Origin: Adineta steineri
Lineage: Eukaryota; Rotifera; Eurotatoria; Adinetida; Adinetidae
Reading direction: 5' to 3'
Length of the DNA: 64,000 nt
NCBI GenBank assembly: GCA_905250115.1
Contig: CAJNOI010000042.1
Coordinates: 206,728 to 270,727 of the forward strand
The translations under genes were made by a program, and so were the position numbers. The notes under the pieces were generated by a model. The model did no database searches, had not been told where the DNA came from, and was given only the letters and a program-made list of their open reading frames with translations. This document shows positions 49,201 through 61,276 of the stretch, one piece after another (position 1 is the first letter of the stretch; each line of letters begins with the position of its first letter).

Positions 49201-52200
49201 CGTGTCGCCCTTGACGCAAACAATTATAAAAGTGATCTTTTACATTTATATTTTGTTTATGATCGATGGAAAAATTCCAGTGGAAAAGAAATACAAGGTA
49301 AATGCTCAAAATGTAATAAACTAATAAAATATTGTACATGTCGAGTGAAACACAGTAATGAAAATAGTTTAAATAATAAAATTCTTCAATATATTGATGG
49401 ATCATGTACATCGATCATAAAACAGATCAAAAATGCTCGTTGGCTGCAACCTGGTACTAAAATCTTAGACGATTCAGTTAAAATTATTGGTAATCATCTT
49501 GCTAAACTTTTTCCTGAGCAATGTGGATATTTACTTGTTCCACAATTACCAGTGGAAGGTGTTAGATTAGTAGCCACTGATATTCGTGGAAGTATTAGTA
49601 ACACCAGTGTATTCATGCAAAAGCTTCAGAAAGATTCAGATCGTGAATTTTATCAACATTTTGTAGCGATGACTATTACGCAGTTACCATCGGGAAGATA
49701 TATTACTGAAAGACTTCATCCTGTACTTAGATCAGATGTTACAGTACAGTCATCTGTACAAAATCTGATGACGCTCGAAAATGTTGGTTGGGATCTTGCT
49801 TATCATTTGCGTCAAAAACTAAATACTTACAAGTCAGAACTATGGGCAAAATGGCTCGTTTATCATTATGATCGATCTCAATGTCGTTTTATTATTTGGG
49901 GTCTTGAAACAGATAGATCACCTATCGTAACTACTATTCAACGCTCTCATAACGAAGCACTAAAAAAACTTTCCGATTCTTATGAATTATTAGAATGTGG
50001 ACCGATTAAAGCAAATTTTCAAAGCGGTTTAGTATGCACACATATCAACAAAATGTCTGATACATTAAAACTTCATCTTCAAAATATTCCTTGTCAAACG
50101 ATGAATGATTTAAAAGATTGGATTAACAAGATGTTGGGCGTCGAATGGAATGAAATAAAAGCTCATGGTTTTTATACCGTAAAAGTCGACAATACAGAGA
50201 AGAAGAATGCGTATCTTATTTTCAAAAATGAAGATATATTCCGTTGTGCAACAAATAAGCTTCCTTCATATCATATGGTTGTTCAAGGAAGTAATTTCGG
50301 AAGATATCGTGATAGTGAAAAAGATAGCTGGGGTAAAGAACTTGTAATTCAAACGCCACTAAATGTCACTATCGGAGATCTTATTAGTCGATACGGTGCG
50401 GATATCGTCATGAAATGTGTACAATTAAATAAAAATAATGAAGAACTTCGTGCAGAATCGTTTGTCAAATTAAATAGCTTACCAATCACGACTGATGAGT
50501 TTTTTCTTCGTGAATGTCTTCAAACGCAAAATGGACCTATTCCTAAATATATATATGTAGGACGAACGAAAAATAATGCAAGCGGATGGGCAAAAATAAC
50601 ATTCCATAATGACGTAGAACGTAATCTAGCTGCGACTATTTTTGATACGGAACTATGTCGTAATATATTTCCAATAAATATTATTGGAAAAAGAGGTCCA
50701 ACACAAAAATGGATCCGAACTAATGTAACGAAGAATGATGATCCTAATGCAAGACAAAATCAATCACTGTCTTTTAAAAATATTTTTCGTATCACTACGA
50801 TCAGTCGTGAAACTGCACTACAGATATTCCCATCTCTAGATACAAATTTACCATATGCCAAACCTATTATTAATCGTCACGATACATCACAATGGGATGT
50901 CGATAGCTCGGCGACAATAACTATTCTGCGAACAGATTTATATTCGGACTTCCAACAAACGATTGATCGTATCTGTGAGAAATTTGAAGTTCAAGTGATA
51001 TGTAAAAATATTCGAGATTTTGGCAAACGTTGTACATTCAATCATGGAAGTCCTCAAAAGACAAGTTTAGCTGCTTCGATGCTTGCGCAGACGTTTGCAC
51101 CCATTAATATTAAATTAAATACAGAACGGCAAAAGCAATTATTCCGTGAATTAGAAGAAATTAATGAAATACAAAAATGGGCAGTAGAATTATGTTTAGC
51201 AATTAATCCGAACAAATATTATACTAATATTGAAATTCGAGGACCACAAACATCTCAAGGACAGTTAATGCGACGAATTGCTGATTATTCGAATACTTTC
51301 GATGCACGTTTTCGTGAACTTGAACTCAGTGCAACCGTAGCAACATTTTTTGGTCGAGAAAAATCAGCATCGATTAAATTACAACAGATTGGTTCACAAT
51401 GGTCGTCAAAATCTTGTTTAGTTTCATTCAATTTCAAATCAGCAACGATAACAATTATTGGTAAACCAAACGTGTCATTAACAGATATGAATGCTTGTGA
51501 AAATGAAGTTCTTCAACTTTTGAACGACATAACTGCTACTACTGACGATACAGAAAGTGATGAAGAAGATGAAGAACACGATATTGAAGATAATAAAGAT
51601 ATGACATGTTTCGAAACAGGACGATTAGAACGTCGATGTGTCTTTTGTCAACAAAAATCATCGATTTCTACCAGTTTTTTTCGAATTTGTGGACATACCT
51701 ATTGTCGATGTGCTGCTCGATCTCTTACTACATCTTCTACGTTACCGCTTCGATGCAAAGCTTGTCAATCGAATATTCATATTCGTGATATTCAAATTAT
51801 CTTTAATAATGATGAACAAGTATTTTTGTCTTTACTTAAAAGTTCCATTCAACAATATTTAACAACAAATCCGCAACAAGATGATCGTGTCTTTTGTCCG
51901 AATAATGAATGTGATGGATTAATTAAACTCAATAATGATTATCAAACTTGTTTAACTTGTGGTGAAAATGTCTGTCCTAAATGTCAAGTAGTCGATGATG
52001 AAGTTCACGTTGGACGAACATGTGCTCAAGTTGTGGAAGAAAAGAAACGTTATCCCTTCTTATCTCCACTCTTTGCTGCTGCCATAAAATTTGTTCAAAA
52101 CAATTGGCCATTAGATCCACTTGTCCGACCAATTGGTCGAATCGATGAAAATCCTTATCTTAGAAGAGAATACGAATCGTTAACACGTTTCTACAAAGGT

Positions 52201-53106
52201 AATGAAATATTAGGTCATTCTTCTCCACCAGATGTGGCCAAAGGATTTTTTGCTTATCATGGTTCACCTTTTCAAGCAATTAATTCTATCTGTCAAACCG
52301 GTTTTGATCCCAACTATCGTTCAGCTCAAGTCCATGGTCGTGGTGAATACTTTGGAGTCAATGCACTTATTTCTCATAGTTATTCTCAGAAAGGAGGTAG
52401 TCAAGAAGGATTTAGTCAAATGATTATTGCTTTCGTTCTTCGATGTACTCAAGTTACAACTGTTAAGAACTTTTGTTATGTTGTTGATAATCCAACGGAC
52501 TGGACACATGCTTTTAACTTACCTGTACTCATTGTTACCTATGGACGACATGCAATCAGTCAACCATCTCCTTTTCCTCTTGATATTCCTTACTATTCGG
52601 ATATAAAATCTTTTTGGATTCCACCTTTTCGATGGTATTGGCGGCAACGTAATGGACAACTTGAATTGTATAATAGTATTATGAATGAATTATTAGAAAA
52701 AATCCATGAGCATTGGAAATTACATGATGGACCTGTTGAAATCGAAACTTCACTCTTGACTTCCTGTATAGATGACATTTCTCAAACATATACAATTAAT
52801 TTTCAAAATAATACACAAACAAATACTAGAACATCTTACTCACGAGCAATTCAACGGCGTCTTGTAAGGATACCATCAAATAATCGACATTGGTCCTATT
52901 GTAACGAACTTGATACTTGGATGCGTCATGATCATATCGTCGGAACTAAGATTGAAGAAGCATTTCAGTCGTATCGATCGGGTCAAGGTTCATCAACTGT
53001 TGACCTTCAATTTCTAGGATATCCAGAAATATATCAAGTTAATTTTTTAAAAGGCCAACAAAGAAACAAAACTACCAATCAAATCAAAAACATAAAACGC
53101 GAATAA
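46244..53106 (+). CDS. Zinc-finger/DEAH-helicase/RING-IBR/PARP/WWE fusion protein
   Basis: Two exons, 46244-46643 and 46796-53106, give 2,236 residues; 6.3 kb of exon 2 is intronless. Domains in order: an RRM-like head; about eight short Cys-Cys-Cys-His fingers (residues of about 249-424, spacing Cys-x5-Cys-x4/5-Cys-x3/5-His, as in Nab2/ZC3H14); a DEAH-box helicase with Walker A GSGKST (about 497), DEAH (about 588), SAT (about 620) and QRKGRAGRT (about 790), followed by its HA2/OB part; a RING (about 1746, CVFCQQ to CKAC); an IBR (about 1834-1880, CPNNEC to CPKC); a PARP catalytic fold with His1955 (YHGS) and Tyr1985 (GRGEYFG); and two C-terminal WWE domains (about 2078-2160 and 2167-2235). 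Plant DEAH11/12 share helicase plus RING/IBR; CCCH-PARP-WWE combinations occur in antiviral PARPs. The second RING of a classic RBR ligase seems absent, its place taken by the PARP fold. A role in RNA sensing or turnover coupled to ubiquitin or ADP-ribose is an inference. Confidence 0.9.
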
Positions 53107-53979
53107 AAATAGTTTCAGATAAAAAATACCTTTTTTTTTGTAAAAATAAATTTAATTGAATCAAAAATTGATCATTCACACTCTCCATTATGAAAATCAT
53201 AGAAAACTATTAGAATATATAAATAAAAATGCAAAAACGTTATTATAGGATCATGTAATATTAAACATAATTTAATTTTTTTAATAAAGAAAATCAAGCT
53301 CAAGTGAAATTGTTGTGCTACGATGATCAAAAACTATACATGATATTCAGCTATCTTTATCTTGTAACGTATAGATTATTATAGTTTATAACTTATACTT
53401 ATTCCTTCAAAAATAAATCTAATATATTAACTATTCCTACAAAGATCTACTAGATTTATTTTATGTTGTATCAAATGATCCGTTGACTGTGTCGATCGTA
53501 AAGATACATATAGGTGCGATATATCAAAATAACACCTACGAATTGGGTAAAACAAACAGCTAACATATTAAAACTTAAATATTGATTTGAAATGTGAATG
53601 TAGATGAGTGAATGGATAAACGATGTTGAGTTGATGATTATTATCTTTACGGCGTGTACTCATATCCACACTCACATTCTTAAATTTATAGTAAGCAACG
53701 TTGAGACTGCGTAAATGTATATTTGCACCAACTACAAAAAAATATCGTTTATGATTATGTATCATCGCATATACACGTCATATTTCGTTGTGAATAAGCG
53801 TCATCATGTTTGTCCTGTGGATTTTGTTTTTATGTATGACGATAGTGAGAATACATTAATAAAGAAAAATTATTTGAGTAGGAGAACTAAATATAAATAG
53901 ATTGACGTGTAACAAAGTGCAGTTTTATTCATTTGTATCGCTTTCTTTCGATTAAGTAACCATTATAAAATATATCAAT
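53107..53979. other. Left-arm flank of the inverted duplication
   Basis: From about 53205 onward the sequence matches, in inverted orientation, the sequence at 62330-63205. It carries hairpin element 5 at 53590-53682. No gene seen. Confidence 0.6.
53590..53682. repeat. GT/AC hairpin element 5
   Basis: AATGTGAATGTAGATGAGT on the left pairs with ACTCATATCCACACTCACATT on the right. It is conserved in the other arm of the inverted duplication as element 7. TGTGGG itself has decayed here. Confidence 0.6.
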
Positions 53980-54832
53980 ATGTACATATTACACGTGCTT
54001 ATCATCTATGGATTAATATTTAATATTCAATGCTTTTCTACTAACCGTTTCCATCGATTTTTCGTCAAACCAATTCAAAAATGTTCCAATACGAAGATGT
54101 GCAAATCTCAATGGGGCATTTGTGGATACACTGAAGAGTATTGTGGTGTAGGTTGCAAATCAGGACCTTGTATACAAGGTAAGCGCGGTGCTAGTCATAG
54201 TATTATTAATAAAACCAATTTTCAATGTGCATTTAATGATCTTGATTCCGCAACAAGAACTGAGCGATTTAATGGTCTCAAACAATCAGGTTGGCAAGCA
54301 AAAAATGCTGATGAAGCAGCTGTTTTTCTTGCTCATGTGTATCATGAGACAGATGGGCTCAAAACTTTAGTCGAATATTGTGCACCTGGTATGTTTCATA
54401 TTATTTTATTTTATTTTATTTTATGTACGATGTTTCTTCGTAGGATGTGGCCCGGATTATGCTGAATCATGGTGTGATATTCAAGGAGCACCAGGACAAC
54501 TCTACTATGGTCGTGGTTGTTTTCAACTATCATATCCATGTAATTATTATGCAGCTGGACAGAGTTTAGGTTTAGATTTACTTAACCATCCTGATTTAGT
54601 TGCTCAGAGACAAGATATTGCATTCAAAACTGCTGTTTGGTTTTATTTAGCTAATAAAATGGATGTTCCAGCTCAAGAAGGAGATTTTGCTGCTACGACT
54701 CGAATTATTAATGGAAACCTAGAATGTAATAATGGATCAGAAGCTGCCAATCAACAAACACGAGTAGCAACATATGAGCGAATTCGACCTTGTTTTGGTT
54801 TAGGACCACCAACAATAAATCCTACATGTTAA
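53980..54832 (+). CDS. GH19 chitinase with one CBM18 (hevein-type) domain
   Basis: Exons 53980-54388 and 54444-54832 give 265 residues. Signal peptide (MYILHVLIIYGLIFNIQC); one hevein-type chitin-binding domain with eight Cys (MCKSQWGICGYTEEYCGVGCKSGPC region, about residues 36-66); GH19 catalytic domain with the general-acid Glu in HVYHETDG, then ESWCDI, the YYGRGCFQLSYPCNYY signature, and a conserved Cys-rich end. It should be a secreted endochitinase acting on fungal walls or on chitin in food or its own trophi. GH19 with CBM18 is characteristic of plants and some microbes, so horizontal origin is plausible; the 55-nt intron (54389-54443) shows adaptation to this genome. That intron contains a run of ATTTT repeats. 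Confidence 0.92.
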
Positions 54833-55320
54833 TAACAGTGTTACCTTTTGTTTTGTTTTTTAAATAAAAGTTCATATGTAAGTTGATTTGTTTTGAAGTT
54901 AATTGTTTCCCTGCATATGAAATTAATCGATACCTGGGTGCGGGTATGATAGATTTATTTAGCCATAATTTATCGATAAAAACAACTCATTGATATTAAC
55001 ATTGAATATGATCAATGATTTCGTTGTATACGCAAAAAAGATATCAAACATAAGTCTGAGTGTGTAGAAGAAATTAGGTTACTATATGTATCACTCTAAA
55101 ATCCTTTTGAATAATACTTTAATATTGCTAGAATATCTTCGGTACAATACTTTTAGATAATATTATTTATTCATTCAAGTTTTTAACAGGCAAAGAGTCT
55201 ATTCTTAAATTGAATTCATAGTATTACTTGCTATTAAGGAAAGATTTATTTCAAAATAAAAAAATCGACTACAATACGAAATTTGTTTAATGCAAAAGTC
55301 TTTGTTTATTAATATTGATA
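54833..55320. other. Spacer start, no gene seen
   Basis: The first part (to about 54950) still matches the right arm of the inverted duplication. The rest is unique AT-rich sequence. Confidence 0.5.
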
Positions 55321-55605
55321 TTAATCTTGTCTGATTGAGACAACTTTATGATTAGAATCATCACCATCATATGTAAGAACTGCACGTTTCTCTTTTTCAG
55401 TTTGTGGTAGTACACAACCAGTAGCACAGCTACCAACACGTACCGTATTAACTTTATAGCCTTAACAAAGAATAGTTTTATATTAAAAGTAAATTTATAT
55501 GATAATTGAAATTAAAAAACTATTACCTTGTTCTTTTAATTCATTTTCAGCTTCATTTACATTTCGTCCAATATATTTTTGTAAATCCGAGTCGGATAAA
55601 GACAT
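55321..55605 (-). CDS. Small protein, possible potato-inhibitor-I/I78-like protease inhibitor
   Basis: Exons 55605-55527 and 55460-55321 give 72 residues; the 66-nt intron begins GTAATA and ends TTAAG. There is no signal peptide. The pattern YIGRNVNEAENELKEQGYKV, then VRVG, a short loop, and KRAVLTYDGDD...KVVSIRQD resembles the fold of potato inhibitor I and I78 inhibitors (a Gly-Lys/Arg...Ala helix, a strand, an exposed loop, then a strand with Arg-x-x-Val). The loop here holds two Cys (SCATGC), which is unusual. The gene is well supported; the function is a suggestion only. Confidence 0.6.
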
Positions 55606-56296
55606 GTTTTTTCTTTATTTTGATGTCGATAATAAATAAATAAACGACTACGATACTCTTATTTATATCACATTTACTTATGCATGCTTCGATAATTTTG
55701 AGTATGCGAATGAAAAATATAAATGGAGAGACTATGATTATGTGTCCGTATTTGATATATTATGAGATAGAGAGAAGAGAAATGCAATCGACAGTGAGTA
55801 TAAAGAACGTGAGCAGAAAATTTGTTTTTTTCATTTATACAATGGCAATGATTCATTGATGAAGTACTGTTTTCTATACTAATAATTCATCATAAGATGA
55901 TTTATGAGAGTTAATAGCAAATCTGTAGAAAAAGAATCTTTCCGTCAATTAAATAACGAAGACATAAGAAGCACTGCAGTCTATCATCTTTGAGCGTATC
56001 TTAATTAAACGTTCAACGTAAAGAAAAGTTAGATATTCATAAGGAACCATTTCCTGGAGAACATTCGATAGTGGTTTAAATAATAATGAATTTATAATTT
56101 CAGTTAATCTTTCATTTTTCTTTTCAAATAATCTATTCACAAAAATCGAATAATCTTATTGAAAAAAGAAACAAATCAATATTTAAATTCTGTAATACAA
56201 ATACGAGAATAGATTATAAAATTTACATAAGATATTTGACATAAAGAATATTTGAGAGTTCAAAAAAAAGAAAACATATCTGACTAGATACAAGAC
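55606..56296. other. Intergenic, no gene seen
   Basis: 5' flank of the small inhibitor-like gene and 3' flank of the SprT-like gene. Two short open frames lack coding character. Confidence 0.5.
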
Positions 56297-58507
56297 TTAA
56301 ATTTTTAATTGATTTAAATCCGGTAAATCTGTTGCAATTTGTTGTTGCTTCTGCTTTTTATATTCTTGACTTAATTGTTTCATTAATTGTGGTGTAGATA
56401 AATGAGGATTAGCTTGTTTTATTATTTGAAAATTTTCTTTGACATATAAATTATATTTATTAATTGTTTTCCGTGGCGTTTGTTTATCTTCGAAATTACT
56501 ATTTAAAATTAAATCAAATTTTCCCATACATTTTCCACAAAAATCAACTTCTAGATTAAGTGATTTTGAATGTCTAGAAACTCTAAAATAAATGAAAATT
56601 CTATGAATATTCAAAGACGAAAAAAACGAAAAGTATCTTTACTCATGTTGACATTGAATACATCGATAAATATATTTATAATTTACATCATATGTATGTC
56701 TAATTGATATTGGAGGTAAATATGGATAAGATTGTTGAGCAATATGAGTCCATTGTCGCCATCGAGGTCCATGACCATGTTCCATAACACCATCAATTAA
56801 AGTCACAGCTGAATGACACATTTCATGCAAAAGTGTATCACGACAACGTTCTAAAATCAATTTATTTCTTTTTCTTAGTACAAAAAAATGAATGTTTTAC
56901 TAACCAGGTGAATCACAAACTTTATGTGAAAGTGTTATAACAGCAGTATATGTTGATTTTCGAGTTGTACAATGACCTGCTGTTGCGGTTAAACGACTAC
57001 TCCAAATAACACTAACTTTATCTGTTAACTAAAGAAATTTAAAATAAATACAATGTTTCTGATAGAAATAATATTTACTTTCGAAGAAAAAACATCTTGA
57101 TTAAATAAAAATAAAAGTTTATTAGCTAATTCTTGTCGTTTTTCTTTAAGTTTAAATCCTGATTGAATAAAATATCTATAGAAAATAAAAATAATATTTG
57201 TATTTCGCTATTGAATTCTCTTTTATTCTAATATGAACATACGATTGTGCATCTAGATGTTTATCTGCAAATGGAATACGTTCAGCAAGTGATTCAAGAA
57301 AATTATATGAAGTTGTTCTATCATCATTTATTATCGATGATCGAGCATCAGTTTTTGTAGAAGATCTTGATGAACTCGATGACTGATCTGATGTATAGAT
57401 TTCAGATTTTAAACGAGCTCTAAATAAAAACAAAATTCTTCAATTGTCTTTTAGTTAAATATTTAATTGAACTCACGTATAATTCATATTTGATAATAAT
57501 AAATGATTATTTTCATCAGAAGATTCCGATGTATAAACATCAGCAAGTCTAAAAAGAAATATTAGATTAATATACATATTAATTAATTAATCTCTACCGT
57601 TGCCATAATGGATCATTTGGAATTAATTGATTTGTTTTCGGTAGAATATCTATTTTAATATTTTCATTGGGAGAAGAAGAAGAAGATTTATCAATTACAT
57701 TCTTTAAACTAAAATTAGAAATATTTAAACAAAAATTCTACAGATCGAAACAATAATTCCTACCTATTTCTTTTTTTTCTTCGTCGTTGAACTGGTGTAT
57801 TTACTTGATGTTTTACTATAATCGAAGTTTCATGTTCTTGTACAACTTCAAAAATATGATAAAGTAAATGATGTATTGTACAGTTTAAACTTAGATAAAA
57901 TTACCTTGTTCAAATGATTGCTCATCATCATTGCTACTGTCTGTGAAAGATTGATTATTAATCGTATCTCTAGAAAATAAAATATCTGAATATTTGATGT
58001 AATGATAAAAGAAATATACCTTCGTCTTTGACGTGTTTTTATTCCATTATTCGATTGATCTTGTGGAATAACTAAATAGAAAATGAATAAGATTTAATTA
58101 TTATTATTATTATTTATTTTCTTCATACTTTTTTCTTTATTTAATCGTGGATTAGGTGAAAATATTTCAATTGGTATAGGTATATCTGTTTCAATATGTT
58201 GTTGAATATTTTTTGTACATAATTTTCTCCAAGGATTAGGACTAATAGGTTTTCCTGTAAATGCATTAACAAGTGTCTTGGAAATTTCTTTAGTAAATGT
58301 TCGATTATGATTATCTAATAATGGATTTTCATTATGATGATTTTCAAAAGATATTTCAGAACTGGCAGTAAAATTATGTTTATCTTTATTAAATAAATTT
58401 CGATATGATTCTAATGATAAATCAAAATCAGTAGTTTTTAATGGAATATCAATTGAATCGATTGAGGATAAAGTTGTAAAAGATAAATCTCGATTATGTT
58501 CAGTCAT
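56297..58507 (-). CDS. GCNA: GCNA (ACRC)-like SprT metalloprotease
   Basis: Eleven exons: 58507-58129, 58071-58020, 57969-57905, 57845-57764, 57708-57598, 57548-57477, 57419-57243, 57175-57079, 57028-56905, 56850-56643 and 56582-56297, giving 550 residues. The first half is Ser/Asp/Glu-rich and disordered, with a basic cluster (QRRRKKRNR) as likely nuclear signal. A SprT-like domain follows, with zinc site HEMCH (residues 395-399) and a third His in HGHGPRW (about 413). Then come a CxxC...CxxC zinc ribbon (RCIQCQ and FCGKCM) and an HMG-box-like end (NKYNLYVKENFQIIKQ). This order marks GCNA rather than SPRTN. GCNA proteins clear DNA-protein crosslinks and protect germline genome stability, which is notable in a desiccation-tolerant, asexual lineage. 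Confidence 0.92.
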
Positions 58508-58674
58508 GTCTTTTTTTTCTTCTTCATCAAGCAGACAATGGTCAGTTGATTTCTTTCGTTCATCTGTTCATTTAAATATTATTTGTTGATTAGTTCAACG
58601 TTTCTCTTTTATTCTCGCTAGATATCGCTATAAATACATTTAAAAAAATTTAGATAAAATTGTTTTTTTATTTA
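58508..58674. other. Short gap between two minus-strand genes
   Basis: 167 bp separate the P450 stop from the GCNA ATG, both on the minus strand. Possible co-transcription; no motif stands out. Confidence 0.4.
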
Positions 58675-60388
58675 TTAACGAGATGACACTTTCATCCACA
58701 TTCCATATTTTGGTCTAGCAAAAAAAAACAGAATTTATATTTTATTTATTGAAATAAATAAATATCTAACCTAAGAGTAACAGCAATATCTGGAACATGT
58801 TTTTGACCAGGAATAAGTTGAAAACGAAATCGTTTTATAATCATTGCTAACATGATTTTAGCTTCTAACATAGCAAAATTTTGTCCAATACATGAACGAG
58901 GTCCGCTTGAAAATGGTAACCATATATCAACATGACGTTCATCAAATCTTGATGGATCAAATTTAAATGGTTCAGTCCAATATTTATCTGAACTATTTTA
59001 TTAATTAGATAAATATAGAAAAAGAAAATTTTTACATACTGATGAAGCATATATAAATTAATCATAATATCTGTTCCTTTTTTTATATGAATATGTTTTC
59101 CATCACTAGCAATTAAAGTATTATCTTCAACAGCTGTACGAACTAATGCTGCAGCTGGTTGATGAAGTCTTAAAGATTCTTTTAATACACATTCTGTATA
59201 AGTTAAAAGAGAAATTGTTGATATTGTTATTTCTTCATTATCATTTAATACAGAATCAATTTCTTCTTCTAATCGATGACATACATCAGGATTATTTGCT
59301 AAATTATATAATGTCCAAGTCATTAATGTTGAAGTTGTTTCATGACCAGCAAGAACTAAATTAAAAAATAAATTCTATAAGATCATTTATTATGATTAAT
59401 CAATTATACCAAATGTTAATGCTTCTTGAAAAAGTTCTTCATCACTAAATTTACTTGTTTTATCATTACCATGTGCAGATAAAAGTAAATCAAGTAGGTC
59501 AGGTCCTATATAATATTAAAAAAATAAAATAAATATATTATCAATAAGATAAATCAAACCTTTACATGCAGATTTCGTTAAACCACGTTTTCTTTCATCA
59601 ATAATATGTTGTACAGCATGTTTAACATTTCGTTTTGATTTCTCAATTCGTCTTTTACTTGGTAATGGTAATTGATTAATAATTGGAATAATACCAATCA
59701 TATTAAATGTTCTTTCTTCAACATCTTTAAGTGTTGTTGTTACACCTTCATGAATTATTTCTCGAATATGTTCATTTTTCATCATCCCACTTCCAAATAC
59801 ACATCCAGTAACAATATCTAATGTTAAACGTGCCATTTCTTTATGAATATCAAGAGTTAAAACATTATTTTCATTATTCATCGTTGATGACCATTTATTA
59901 ATAAGATCAGTTGTTATATCAACCATCAGTGAAGTCATAGAATTGATATTTTGATGTTGGAAAGCTGGTGAAATAAGTCGACGATGTTGAGCATGAATAT
60001 TATCTTCAGCCATAAGAAGATTTTCATTACCTATTAATGAACCAAGTATAAGTTGCATTAAATTTGATTTATGATATGCACGAGCATTTGTTTTTAAGAC
60101 TCCTTGAATTAATAATGGATCATTGATAGCCAAACGTGCAATAGGACCAAATGATACATGATAATAACTACCAAATTTATTTGCCATTTTAATATTATAT
60201 GCCATTGGATCATCATCAAGAATAGCACGACGTATCATTAAAATTTCACCTATGACAGGTCTATATTGTCCAGGAATTCCTTGGGCCCAAAGATGTCTGT
60301 GAATACTCCATGGAATATATATCCAAAATTTCAATAAACGATAAACTATATATATAAATACTATCATGATAAAAATTGAGAGCCACAT
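58675..60388 (-). CDS. Cytochrome P450
   Basis: Five exons: 60388-59560, 59505-59410, 59355-59040, 58992-58771 and 58714-58675, giving 500 residues, a normal length. An N-terminal membrane anchor (MWLSIFIMIVFIYIVY) is followed by the P450 fold: I-helix AGHETT (residues 311-316), the K-helix Glu-x-x-Arg in KESLRLHQP, and the haem loop FSSGPRSCIGQ with Cys448. All key residues are present, so it should be an active microsomal monooxygenase. By motif it resembles the CYP3/CYP4-type animal clans, but I cannot place it further. Substrate unknown. It lies in the spacer of the chitinase inverted duplication. Confidence 0.93.
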
Positions 60389-61276
60389 CGTTGTTACTCA
60401 ATGAAGAAAAACAACCACCACGTGCTTTGCTCTTTATTCGAAAGAGAAAAAAATAGTAGTCTTGATGACTGCGTTCTTCATAGAAGAGTAAGAGTTAATA
60501 ATACAGCGCAAGAGAATAGTCAAAGCAATATTTTCTTTGAATTCTGTATAATATACAAAATATGGTTTTATCCCATTGGAAAATTGTTACCAAATCAGAA
60601 TACTAATAATTTTTTTTTATTATTATTTTGATTAAAAAATATTTTCTTAATTTATTACAGATTGATAATATTTATAAACTAAATATCAACTCATTTAGTA
60701 ACTTCCGACAAAATTTGTAATTTTGAATAGTTCGTATTTTCAAAGTCGACTAATTACTAAATTATTCTGCGAGTGGCTGAACAATCAATAAAACTCTTCA
60801 TAATTAGCCGTAACTTCGAATCCTTTTAATTTTATCCTGTATTAACATACCCTATTAAATGACACATGAATGCACGAAAACGAAGCTGGTTATTGTAGAT
60901 ACTTCTCATTTATCGAATGACGTACGTTTCTTTTTCTAGACAATGATACTTTATAACTTCAGTACCGGATAGTTGTGAATGCTATACAAAATATATAATC
61001 AAATGGATAATTTCATGTTAATTAAAATTATAGTATTTAATATGATTGAAATCAATTAAAATAACATACGAACATATATACTTTTTTATTTTTAAAATGG
61101 TACTTTTATCTTATTATGTCTTTTCGTACAAGGGTGTGGGTATCATCTTCAAGTCATACTCACATCTACATCCAGGCATTAGTTGATTTCATTCGCACTA
61201 AAACAACTATCTTCGAAACAGATATAATAACATACGAACTTTTATTTAAAAAATAAAACAAAAAGTAACACCGATA
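60389..61276. other. Intergenic with hairpin element 6
   Basis: The 5' flank of the P450 gene. From about 61150 it belongs to the right arm of the inverted duplication. Hairpin 6 is listed separately. No gene. Confidence 0.5.
61130..61176. repeat. TGTGGG hairpin element 6
   Basis: AAGGGTGTGGGTAT (TGTGGG at 61135-61140) faces ATACTCACATCTACATCC. At the matching place in the left arm (about 54930-54950) only CCTGGGTGCGGGTATGA remains. Confidence 0.6.

Larger units (their letters stand above)
53205..54950 (+). repeat. Left arm of a large inverted duplication
   Basis: This stretch is the diverged reverse complement of 61150-63205. Shared landmarks: AACTATTAGAATATA at the outer edge, TAAATCTACTAGATTTATTTTATG-like sequence (53440-53466 against 62947-62973), ATTGACTGTGTC-like sequence, hairpin 5, the chitinase gene, and TTTTTTAAATAAAAGTTC plus a CCTGGGTGCGGGTAT remnant after the stop. 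The outer and inner limits are estimates by eye. Confidence 0.8.
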
